The position numbers and the translations under genes are program-made. A stretch of DNA of 6,562 bases, taken from CAYXGE01 sp964464435 (GTDB lineage: Bacteria > Pseudomonadota > Gammaproteobacteria > Burkholderiales > Methylophilaceae). Below the pieces are notes generated by a model. The model was not told the origin of the DNA, did not search any database, and saw only the letters and a program-made list of their open reading frames with translations. The stretch lies in NCBI GenBank assembly GCA_964464435.1, contig CAYXGE010000099.1, positions 1 to 6,562 of the forward strand. The letters run 5' to 3'. Of this stretch, positions 1-6,388 are shown in pieces. Numbering within the stretch: the first letter of the stretch is position 1; every line of letters begins with the position of its first letter.

Positions 1-766
1 CTTCAGCTTCGCGTTTAGTCAATGAAAACGAATTGATTAGAGCTTCTATATGAGCCGCATCTGATTCTTCACGCAGTAAAATCACCCAATGTTCATAGTT
101 ACTATCATCTGCAAGAGTTAATGTTAGCCTACCTGATGCATTACTTGTAATTAAAGGCGTTGTTGGCGCAAGTGAGGTATTTTGAATGTGCTGTAACCAC
201 TTTGAAACTTCAATTGGCGTAGCTTCTACCGCTGAAGCCTCAGGAAAGTAATTAAACATCCATTGTCTGGCTAAAGGGGTTTGCCATACGATTTTGCCAT
301 CTTGTGGGGTAATAGCAATTGCAGCCTGACCAAAAGCATCTAGCGTACTTATTGTTTGCGATATCTGTTGTGCCGTGCGCATATGTGCAGCAATACGTGC
401 CAACACCTCTTTGGGTCGTATTGGCTTTGTTACATAGTCAATACCCCCTGCTTCAAAACCAGCTGCAACATGCTCTGCTTCAGTGAGACCTGTCATAAAA
501 ATAACAGGAATATGACTGGTAATCACTGCATCTTTTAACCGTCTACAGACTTCAAATCCGTCCATCTCAGGCATCATCGCATCTAATAAAATCAGATTTG
601 GCTGTACATCTTTTGCAATAGATAAAGCTTTTTCACCATTGCTTGCGACTAAAACGATATAGCCAGTCTCATCCAAAGCATCATGCAATACAGCAAGATT
701 ATCAAGGACATCATCCACAATCAAAATGGTGGCTTGTGTTTTTAAATTGAATATTTTTTCGTTCAT
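1..766 (-). CDS. Response regulator, REC + PAS-like + LuxR-type HTH (3' end outside window)
   Basis: This is a cytoplasmic response regulator, probably a transcription factor and the likely partner of the upstream transporter-kinase. I translated 255 codons with no stop before the left edge. Residues 12-130 form a receiver domain: acidic pair D18-D19, phospho-acceptor D62 in LLDAMMPEMDG, switch residue T92 in FMTG, and K114 in the VTKP motif. Residues 139-235 contain a PAS-like stretch (AFGQAAIAITPQDGKIVWQT at its start), so a second sensory input is possible; this domain call is weaker. The last visible residues, SLTKREAE (248-255), match the start of a LuxR/NarL-type helix-turn-helix (the LTxREAEV motif), whose remainder lies outside. 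The ATG sits in an ATGA overlap with the stop of the kinase gene and has only a weak Shine-Dalgarno (AAAAG), which suggests translational coupling. Receiver call near certain; DNA-binding output likely; target genes unknown. Confidence 0.9.
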   Translation of the reverse strand, partial: MNEKIFNLKTQATILIVDDVLDNLAVLHDALDETGYIVLVASNGEKALSIAKDVQPNLILLDAMMPEMDGFEVCRRLKDAVITSHIPVIFMTGLTEAEHVAAGFEAGGIDYVTKPIRPKEVLARIAAHMRTAQQISQTISTLDAFGQAAIAITPQDGKIVWQTPLARQWMFNYFPEASAVEATPIEVSKWLQHIQNTSLAPTTPLITSNASGRLTLTLADDSNYEHWVILLREESDAAHIEALINSFSLTKREAE

Positions 767-3700
767 GCTTTTAAATCTTTTAAAAAAGTATTCATTTCTT
801 CTGTTTGAAATTGGCTAGAATATCTGCGCATGGCATCTACAAATGCCGCATTGTTTTCATCATTTGCCATCTTATCTAGATGGGCATTGATGCCTTTAAT
901 ATAGCCCATACTCACTAAACTGAGCAGAGTATCTAAATCTTGAACAGATGGCACAGTCATTCCATCTTTCTCTTGCGCTTCCTGATGGCTAGTTTGGCTA
1001 TCTAAAATAGATTGCAATGGGTCATTTACAACCCACTCCAAACCAAGACGATCACCAATCCAGTCTAATAAATCCTCAACATTGACTGGCTTAACAATAA
1101 AATCTTTACTTTCAATACCAGCTGCATTTTCTAAATTTTTGTCGTAGGCATTAGCGGATATAATCGCGATAGGCAGTTGCGAGCCATGTGATTTGCGAAT
1201 GATGTACGAGGCTTCCCAACCATCCATGATTGGCATTGCTAAGTCCATCAGAATCACATCTGGTTTAAATGCTTGATAATGATTAATACACTCTTGACCG
1301 TTTGCGGCTTGCGCCACCTCAAAACCAAGTGGTTGTAAAATGTTTACTATTAATTCTCTATCCACCTGCTCATTATCAACCACTAAAACTCTACGTTGCT
1401 GTCCTAAATAACCAACTCTATTAGACAGCCGAAGGGTTTCTACTGCTGCATCTTGATGCATTTGCGGTAAAAACAAACGCACCTGAAATTTTGTACCTTT
1501 ACCAACATCACTTCTAAAATTAAGCTCACCGCCCATCAATTCTGTCAGCAATTTACTTATTGTAAGGCCTAGCCCAGTTCCGCCAATATTGACTTGATTA
1601 GCTGCGCTACCACGTGAAAATGGTTCAAATATTTTTTGGTACTCTGTAGGCTGTATGCCTGGCCCAGTATCTTCTACTTCAATAATGGCAATTTCACGCG
1701 CATAGGATACTCGAAATGAAATACTGCCAGTTTTAGTAAACTTTACAGCATTACCTAATATATTGATAAGTATTTGTGTTAAACGCTTCTGGTCTGCGCG
1801 CACAATGGCTGGTAACTCACTTACGACATGGTAATTAAATACTAAACCCTTATTACGCGCTTGTAGTTCAAACATACTCACAATCTGTGATAAAAACTCA
1901 GGAAACTTGAGTGGTTTTAAGTCAAAAGTGAGTTTTCCGCTTTCGATGCGGGCAATGTCTAACGTGCCTTCAATTAATGAGAGCAAATGCTCCCCACTTC
2001 TACGAATTACTCGTATTGCCTGTTTTCTTTGGGGTGGAATTGAATTGTCATTATCTAGCAGCTGCGCATACCCCAAAATGCTATTTAGAGGGGTGCGTAA
2101 TTCATGGCTAATACCAGTAATATAGCGGCTTTTGGCATTGTTTGCTTGCTCAGCTAGATGTCTAGCAAGTTGAAGTTCTGTGTCAGTTTGCCTGTGTAAA
2201 TCAATTTCTCTCAGTAACAAACCTGTTTGTCGATTTGATTCTTCCTGAGCTACGCGCCTACTTTCTGTGGTAAGCACCAACCACCAAGCTACAATGCCGC
2301 TTGCAAATACAAGCGCTAAAAATACCTTGATGTAGCCTGAACGTAGTTGTGGCAACAAATCTGGATTGGTGGATTCTAATAATAGTGTTTCATGAAAATA
2401 AATCAGTCCAAGTACAGCTGCAAAAAACAATAATGCAATCGACATTAACAACACGTATTGCGCTACACCCCCTTTTAAGTATGGCCATAGCGATCGTGGG
2501 AGAATTTTTTTATTCCAAGCTAACCACTGAGATGAAATACGTCCATGTGGCTTGCAAGTGTCGTTGCAACGTGCATCAAGACAGCAGCAAAGAGAGCAAA
2601 TTGCGCCCTGATATGCTGGACAATGCGCCATATCATAAGTCTCGTACTCTCTTTCACAAACTACACATTTTTGTGTTTTTCGATTGGTAGCAAACTGATA
2701 GGGTTTGCGTGCAATGTAATACTTCCCTTTAGTAATCCAAGCAATAGTTGGAGATACTACCAAAGCGGTCATTAATGCAATAAAAGACGAAAATGATTGC
2801 GCAACTTCACCAAATATGCCAACAAATGCAGAAATAGATAAGACCGAGGCAACAAACATGGCACCAACACCTACTGGGTTAATATCATATAAATATGCCC
2901 GCCTGAACTCAATACCTCTAGGGCTTAAGCCTAACGGCTTATTAATGACTAAATCAGCAACCACTGCGGTAATCCAAGCGATTGCAATATTTGAATACAA
3001 GCCTAATACCTGTTCTAACGCTTTAAAAACATCAAGCTCCATCAGCATAATGGCAATAATGGCATTAAAAACCACCCATACTACGCGCCCTGGATGACTA
3101 TGCGTAAGACGAGCAAAAAAATTGGACCAAGCCAATGAACCTGCATAAGCGTTGGTCATATTGACTTTAATTTGCGAAACACAAACAAAAAGCGCTGTTA
3201 CAGCTAAGACCACCTCAGCTGAATTAAATACATAACCAAAACCAACCAAGTACATATGTGTTGGATTAACAGCATCTTGATAAGACATATCGTTTTGAAT
3301 CACTAGGTAGGCTAATAAAACACCTGCAAGCATTTTAAGCATACCTAAAAATATCCAACCTGGCCCAGCTGCTAAAACACCTAAATGCCATTTCAAACTA
3401 TTTTCTGGTTTTTTTTCTGGCATAAACCTTAAAAAGTCGACCTGCTCGCCAATTTGGGGAATTAGTGCCACACCAATCGCTGTGGCTGCACCAAACATGA
3501 GCAAATTAAACTCGCCACGCTCTCCAGATTCACCAGAAAAGAGCATAAGTCTAGATATAATCTCTGGGTCTTGTTGAAAAATCGCCCAGAAAGGCAAGCA
3601 CATTAAAATAAGCCAAATGGGTTGCGTAATCATCTGAATTTTACTGATTAGCGTAACACCATGCGTTACCAGTGGAATAACAATTAAAGCACTGACTAAA

Positions 3701-4206
3701 TAGCCAATATACAGTGGCATATTAAAGTAAAGTAATAGCGCATACGCCATAATGGCGGCTTCTAACGCAAATAGAATAAAAGTGAATGAAGCATAAATGA
3801 AGGATGATATGGTTGAACCGATATAGCCAAATCCTGCCCCTCGTGTTAGCAAGTCCATGTCCACCCCATATTTGGCGGCATAATAGCTAATTGGCAACCC
3901 TGTTAAAAATATAATTGCGCCAACTGCTAAAATAGCCCATAGCGCATTAATAAAGCCATAATTAACAGCGATGGTACCGCCAATCGCTTCAAGCACTAAG
4001 AATGAAATTGCACCTAATGCAGTATTTGAAACACGAAGAATGGACCATTTTCTAAACGCATGGGGGGTAAAACGTAATGCGTAATCCTCTATTGACTCGT
4101 TGGCAACCCAAGTATTGTAGTCACGGCGAATTTTGACAATCCGTTGCGTAGGTTCTGAACCTTCACGCGCAATCGGTAGATTACTAACTTCATTCAAACA
4201 AGCCAC
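763..4206 (-). CDS. NCS1 permease-like transporter fused to hybrid histidine kinase
   Basis: A 1147-residue inner-membrane fusion protein. Residues about 25-495 resemble NCS1 (purine/cytosine/hydantoin/allantoin) permeases. They include a cytoplasmic RRDYNTWVANESIEDYALRF segment (27-46), about 12 hydrophobic helices from residue 60 to 492, and NMTNAYAGSLAWSN (349-362), which resembles the NCS1 TM8 region. Residues 511-554 carry nine cysteines. Two further helices lie at about 577-603 and 625-646. A probable coiled coil (647-690) leads to HisKA with SHELRTP (phospho-acceptor H701). The ATPase domain shows N815 and N819, DTGPG (846-850) and GGTGLGL (875-881). A receiver at 938-1055 has D944, phospho-acceptor D988, S1017 and K1039. 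The tail (1086-1147) is helical and lacks a clear HPt signature. The family comparison is with transporter-kinase fusions such as CbrA, which uses an SSS rather than an NCS1 transporter. The start is GTG, with an alternative TTG at 4197. The neighbouring urease genes suggest nitrogen-related sensing; the ligand is unknown, as is whether it still transports. Confidence 0.93.
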   Translation of the reverse strand: MACLNEVSNLPIAREGSEPTQRIVKIRRDYNTWVANESIEDYALRFTPHAFRKWSILRVSNTALGAISFLVLEAIGGTIAVNYGFINALWAILAVGAIIFLTGLPISYYAAKYGVDMDLLTRGAGFGYIGSTISSFIYASFTFILFALEAAIMAYALLLYFNMPLYIGYLVSALIVIPLVTHGVTLISKIQMITQPIWLILMCLPFWAIFQQDPEIISRLMLFSGESGERGEFNLLMFGAATAIGVALIPQIGEQVDFLRFMPEKKPENSLKWHLGVLAAGPGWIFLGMLKMLAGVLLAYLVIQNDMSYQDAVNPTHMYLVGFGYVFNSAEVVLAVTALFVCVSQIKVNMTNAYAGSLAWSNFFARLTHSHPGRVVWVVFNAIIAIMLMELDVFKALEQVLGLYSNIAIAWITAVVADLVINKPLGLSPRGIEFRRAYLYDINPVGVGAMFVASVLSISAFVGIFGEVAQSFSSFIALMTALVVSPTIAWITKGKYYIARKPYQFATNRKTQKCVVCEREYETYDMAHCPAYQGAICSLCCCLDARCNDTCKPHGRISSQWLAWNKKILPRSLWPYLKGGVAQYVLLMSIALLFFAAVLGLIYFHETLLLESTNPDLLPQLRSGYIKVFLALVFASGIVAWWLVLTTESRRVAQEESNRQTGLLLREIDLHRQTDTELQLARHLAEQANNAKSRYITGISHELRTPLNSILGYAQLLDNDNSIPPQRKQAIRVIRRSGEHLLSLIEGTLDIARIESGKLTFDLKPLKFPEFLSQIVSMFELQARNKGLVFNYHVVSELPAIVRADQKRLTQILINILGNAVKFTKTGSISFRVSYAREIAIIEVEDTGPGIQPTEYQKIFEPFSRGSAANQVNIGGTGLGLTISKLLTELMGGELNFRSDVGKGTKFQVRLFLPQMHQDAAVETLRLSNRVGYLGQQRRVLVVDNEQVDRELIVNILQPLGFEVAQAANGQECINHYQAFKPDVILMDLAMPIMDGWEASYIIRKSHGSQLPIAIISANAYDKNLENAAGIESKDFIVKPVNVEDLLDWIGDRLGLEWVVNDPLQSILDSQTSHQEAQEKDGMTVPSVQDLDTLLSLVSMGYIKGINAHLDKMANDENNAAFVDAMRRYSSQFQTEEMNTFLKDLKA

Positions 4207-4207
4207 C

Positions 4208-4214
4208 TCTTTAC
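4208..4214 (-). promoter_or_regulatory. Shine-Dalgarno region of the transporter-kinase gene, ambiguous start
   Basis: The minus strand reads GTAAAGAGGTGGCTTGTTTG here. AAAGAGGTG differs by one base from the ideal AAGGAGGTG, yet its last three bases are the GTG taken as the start codon. If the whole AAAGAGGTG is the ribosome binding site, the in-frame TTG six bases downstream (4197-4195, residue 4) is better spaced. An ATG just after it is out of frame. An in-frame TAA upstream, with no start codon after it except the GTG, excludes a longer protein. Confidence 0.5.
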
Positions 4215-4245
4215 ATGTATTTTCGTTTTAATTTAAATAAACATC

Positions 4246-4263
4246 ATGCAATTAACATGCCTT
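4246..4263 (-). promoter_or_regulatory. Candidate sigma-54 promoter of the transporter-kinase operon
   Basis: The minus strand reads AGGCATGTTAATTGCAT. Compared with the sigma-54 consensus TGGCACG-N4-TTGCA/T, the -24 element matches at five of seven bases and the -12 element is complete. The invariant GG (4261-4260) and GC (4249-4248) are separated by exactly ten bases. Transcription would begin near 4236, giving a leader of about 30 bases that includes the ribosome binding site. Such promoters need an enhancer-binding activator (NtrC for nitrogen genes); I found no clear NtrC site upstream. The assignment is from sequence pattern only. Confidence 0.45.
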
Positions 4264-4307
4264 AAAAATTCCCCACGGTATTTTAGTAGCAAGAAGATTG
4301 AAAGTAT

Positions 4308-4325
4308 CTACGTTATTTTACGTAG
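4308..4325. repeat. Inverted repeat CTACGT-N6-ACGTAG, possible operator
   Basis: A perfect 6-bp dyad with a 6-base spacer lies in the gap before the transporter-kinase gene. Its centre is about 80 bases upstream of the transcription start predicted from the sigma-54-like element, a plausible position for an activator site. The two-fold symmetry would suit a dimeric regulator such as the LuxR-type response regulator encoded downstream, but no protein can be assigned from sequence alone. It has no T-run and is not a good terminator. Confidence 0.35.
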
Positions 4326-4383
4326 GCTAATGCTAGAAAATAAACTGAGACGGATTAATGATGAAGAATACAGAGAGACTACA

Positions 4384-4426
4384 GAAATAAAAATGTCACA
4401 TCCAGTTAGATTGAGATGTGACATTT
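4384..4426 (-). terminator. Rho-independent terminator after the urease operon
   Basis: A perfect 12-bp stem (AAATGTCACATC at 4391-4402, its complement at 4415-4426) encloses a 12-base loop. Read on the minus strand, the stem is followed by TTATTTC, which extends the TTT at the end of the stem into a T-rich run. It lies about 55 bases past the hupE/ureJ stop codon. The stem is AT-rich, so it may be only moderately strong. On the plus strand the stem is followed by A-rich sequence, so it should act only for leftward transcription. Confidence 0.7.
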
Positions 4427-4456
4427 AAAAATTAGAGAATGATTTTTACTAAATGC

Positions 4457-4470
4457 GTGAGTAGACTCAC
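4457..4470. repeat. Small perfect dyad GTGAGT-AG-ACTCAC
   Basis: Fourteen bases with two 6-bp arms and a 2-base centre, lying 11-24 bases beyond the hupE/ureJ stop codon. A 2-base loop is too tight for a stable full hairpin, though a 5-bp stem with a 4-base loop could form in the mRNA. It may protect the 3' end or act as a protein site. No T-run follows directly, so I do not call it a terminator. Confidence 0.4.
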
Positions 4471-4480
4471 TTAAACTTAA

Positions 4481-5044
4481 TTAAGCAAGCATCATATAAG
4501 CACCTGACGCAATTAATACATAGGAAAAAGCACGATGAATACTATGAGATTTTCTTGTTGTAAGTGAGCCAAGACCATAACCAATGAGGTGCAAGAGACC
4601 AGTTGCTAACAATATACCTGCAAAGACAAGCGTTGTATTCGTTGATTCAATTTCAACCCCATGTGCTATTCCATGAAAAGTTGCGAAAATTGCTGTAAGG
4701 CTTAATTGTACTGAGCGATTGATTGGCAATATGAATAATAAAACTAAGCCCATTGCTAGCATACTTGCTGCAATCACACTTTCTAATCCCAATGGATGCA
4801 AACCATTCATTCCAATTGAAGTGCCTATTGCCATCATAAGTAAAAAAGTAGTTGGTATTTGCCAGCGTGCTTCACCCCCCATTTTTACCGCCCAAAGGCC
4901 AATTGCTAACATCACTAATAGATGATCCCAACCGGTGAATGGGTGCATAAAACCAGCATAAGCACTTTGCAAACCATGGCCGGAGTGCGCAAGCACTACA
5001 TTTGATGCTAATAAAAATGATAGCCCAACTATGTATTTTTTCAT
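4481..5044 (-). CDS. hupE: HupE/UreJ family membrane protein, probable nickel permease
   Basis: A 187-residue inner-membrane protein of the HupE/UreJ family, whose members import nickel for hydrogenase or urease. Residues 1-19 look like a signal peptide, with likely cleavage after VLA (17-19). The mature N-terminus would then be HSGHG, a possible metal-binding end. The family signature HPFTGWDHLL (34-43) is present with H34, D40 and H41. A second signature, FHGIAHGVE (123-131), carries H124, H128 and E131, and H152 follows in LLHLIGYGLG. About six hydrophobic segments follow the signal peptide. Its place directly after ureG supports nickel supply to urease rather than hydrogenase, so ureJ would be an equally good name. 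The start ATG has AAGGA seven bases upstream, and that Shine-Dalgarno overlaps the ureG stop codon, with 10 bases between the genes. Transport direction and metal are inferred from the family. Confidence 0.92.
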   Translation of the reverse strand: MKKYIVGLSFLLASNVVLAHSGHGLQSAYAGFMHPFTGWDHLLVMLAIGLWAVKMGGEARWQIPTTFLLMMAIGTSIGMNGLHPLGLESVIAASMLAMGLVLLFILPINRSVQLSLTAIFATFHGIAHGVEIESTNTTLVFAGILLATGLLHLIGYGLGSLTTRKSHSIHRAFSYVLIASGAYMMLA

Positions 5045-5054
5045 TATATTATCC

Positions 5055-5708
5055 TTAAAGCATTAAACCTTGTTTTTCGATAAATTTGACGATTTCTTCC
5101 AACCCTTGCCCAGTTTTTAGATTGCTGAAAATAAACGGTTTTTCACCGCGCATGCGTTTTGCATCTACTTCCATCACTTCTAACGAAGCGCCCACCATTG
5201 GGGCTAAGTCAATTTTGTTGATAACGAGCAAATCAGATTTAGTAATGCCAGGCCCGCCTTTACGTGGGATTTTTTCGCCTGCGGCGACATCAATCACATA
5301 AATGGTTAAATCTGAAAGTTCGGGGCTAAATGTAGCGGCGAGGTTATCGCCTCCGCTCTCAACAAATACAATATCGAGCGTTTGAAAGCGCTTACTGAGT
5401 TGATTGACCGCCTCTAAATTCATTGATGCATCTTCGCGAATGGCAGTGTGTGGGCAACCGCCAGTTTCCACACCAATGATACGCTCTGGAACTAGCGCTT
5501 CATTACGCGTTAAAAAATCGGCATCTTCTTTGGTAAAAATATCATTTGTGACGACAGCGATATTGTAAACATCACGTAATCGCTGACAGAGTGCCAAAGT
5601 CAGCGCTGTTTTACCTGAGCCTACTGGCCCGCCTATGCCCACACGTAGTGGCTCTTTAAACTTATCAACTTCTGGAGTTGGAGTCGCAAATTGTGTATGT
5701 ATTTTCAT
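5055..5708 (-). CDS. ureG: Urease accessory protein UreG, GTPase
   Basis: UreG is a cytoplasmic SIMIBI-class GTPase that couples GTP hydrolysis to nickel delivery into apo-urease, in a complex with UreF and UreD/UreH and receiving nickel from UreE. Visible motifs: P-loop GGPVGSGKT (26-34), TNDIFTKEDA (54-63), the nickel-binding CPH motif (C85-P86-H87) within ETGGCPHTAIRED, ESGGDNL (117-123), and the guanine-specificity motif NKID (164-167). All expected catalytic and metal-binding residues are present. At 217 residues it is slightly longer than typical. The extra length is about 15 residues at the N-terminus before PLRVGIGGPVG; this ATG is still preferred because it overlaps the ureF stop as ATGA and the next methionine (M96) lies beyond the P-loop. 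Identification is firm. Confidence 0.98.
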   Translation of the reverse strand: MKIHTQFATPTPEVDKFKEPLRVGIGGPVGSGKTALTLALCQRLRDVYNIAVVTNDIFTKEDADFLTRNEALVPERIIGVETGGCPHTAIREDASMNLEAVNQLSKRFQTLDIVFVESGGDNLAATFSPELSDLTIYVIDVAAGEKIPRKGGPGITKSDLLVINKIDLAPMVGASLEVMEVDAKRMRGEKPFIFSNLKTGQGLEEIVKFIEKQGLML

Positions 5709-6388
5709 GATCTAAATAACCTACTATATTGAGTTTCATGTAAGCACCCAGCAATACTGAGTAGTGGATTAAAGTTACTAATTTCATCATCTTGCAATGA
5801 CATTGCATGTTCCACAATACTAGGTAGTGTTTCACCCAGTGCAAGTAAAATCTTTTGCCCTGCCACTTGCCCTAATGGCACAGACTTCATGGATGCACTG
5901 GCTTGATTTTCTAACCAGCCCCAGGCATAGCCTTGCAACATATCTTGCGTTGGAATTTGCCAAAACTGTGCGACGGCGGCGTAAATCGTTGGAAAAGCAG
6001 GTTCTTTAAGTGCTCTTGCAGATAGTAGCAAATCGTCCGGCAACTCTTTTAAATCATTGAGTAATCGCACTAAAGAATAGCCCATTTGCTTGGTTTCTGC
6101 TAAGGCCTCGGCAGTATCACGACCTGCTTTGTAAAACGCATCCCATTCGCTCACCGCATCCAAATCCCCTACTTGCCAAGCTTGGTATAACCGGTGCAAC
6201 ACTGGCAATTCAAAGTTGGCTTGATAAGTCTGCAATACATCACCTATCCATGTTTTTGCACTGTCTAAATCCTTGACATCACCACACTCAATCGCCCATT
6301 CAAGCCCTTGTGAGTAACTGTATGCCCCCACCGGCAACATCGGGCTAGCGAGTTGCAATAGTCTGCTCAGGGCTAAGCTACTCGCCAT
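5705..6388 (-). CDS. ureF: Urease accessory protein UreF
   Basis: UreF is an all-helical cytoplasmic protein of 227 residues, normal for the family. It bridges UreD/UreH and UreG in the urease activation complex and is thought to regulate the UreG GTPase. The N-terminal signature LLQLASPMLPVGAYSYSQG (10-28) is diagnostic, followed by LEWAIECG. The middle carries the usual conserved pattern (FYKAGRDTAEALAETKQMGYSLVR), and the C-terminal region (SIVEHAMSLQ, then FNPLLSIAGCLHETQYSRLFRS) matches family ends. The start ATG overlaps the end of ureE by 11 bases and has AAGG about eight bases upstream, inside ureE. Its stop overlaps the ureG start. No residue or frame problem is visible. Identification is firm. 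Confidence 0.97.
   Translation of the reverse strand: MASSLALSRLLQLASPMLPVGAYSYSQGLEWAIECGDVKDLDSAKTWIGDVLQTYQANFELPVLHRLYQAWQVGDLDAVSEWDAFYKAGRDTAEALAETKQMGYSLVRLLNDLKELPDDLLLSARALKEPAFPTIYAAVAQFWQIPTQDMLQGYAWGWLENQASASMKSVPLGQVAGQKILLALGETLPSIVEHAMSLQDDEISNFNPLLSIAGCLHETQYSRLFRS

Noticed and set aside
356..538. Cysteine-rich 60-codon plus-strand reading frame
   Set aside because: It is antisense to the conserved receiver domain of the response regulator; the cysteines come from the complementary codons.
2349..2775. Overlapping plus-strand reading frames of 113 and 76 codons
   Set aside because: They lie antisense to the cysteine cluster and membrane helices of the kinase gene, whose frame is fully explained. 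The protein sequences show no recognisable features.
4268..4345. Possible sigma-70 promoters (TAAAAT -10 boxes on the minus strand)
   Set aside because: Several TAAAAT sequences exist but none has a fair -35 box at 16-18 bases; expected by chance in AT-rich DNA.
4391..4426. CRP-like reading of the TGTCACA / TGTGACA dyad
   Set aside because: CRP sites need TGTGA-N6-TCACA. Here the arms read TGTCACA and TGTGACA, with a 12-base spacer between the full 12-bp arms, and the T-run fits a terminator better.
4246..4428. 60-codon plus-strand reading frame in the gap between hupE and the transporter-kinase gene
   Set aside because: Its start falls in the sigma-54-like element and its end runs through the terminator hairpin. 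It has no convincing ribosome binding site and a composition unlike a protein.
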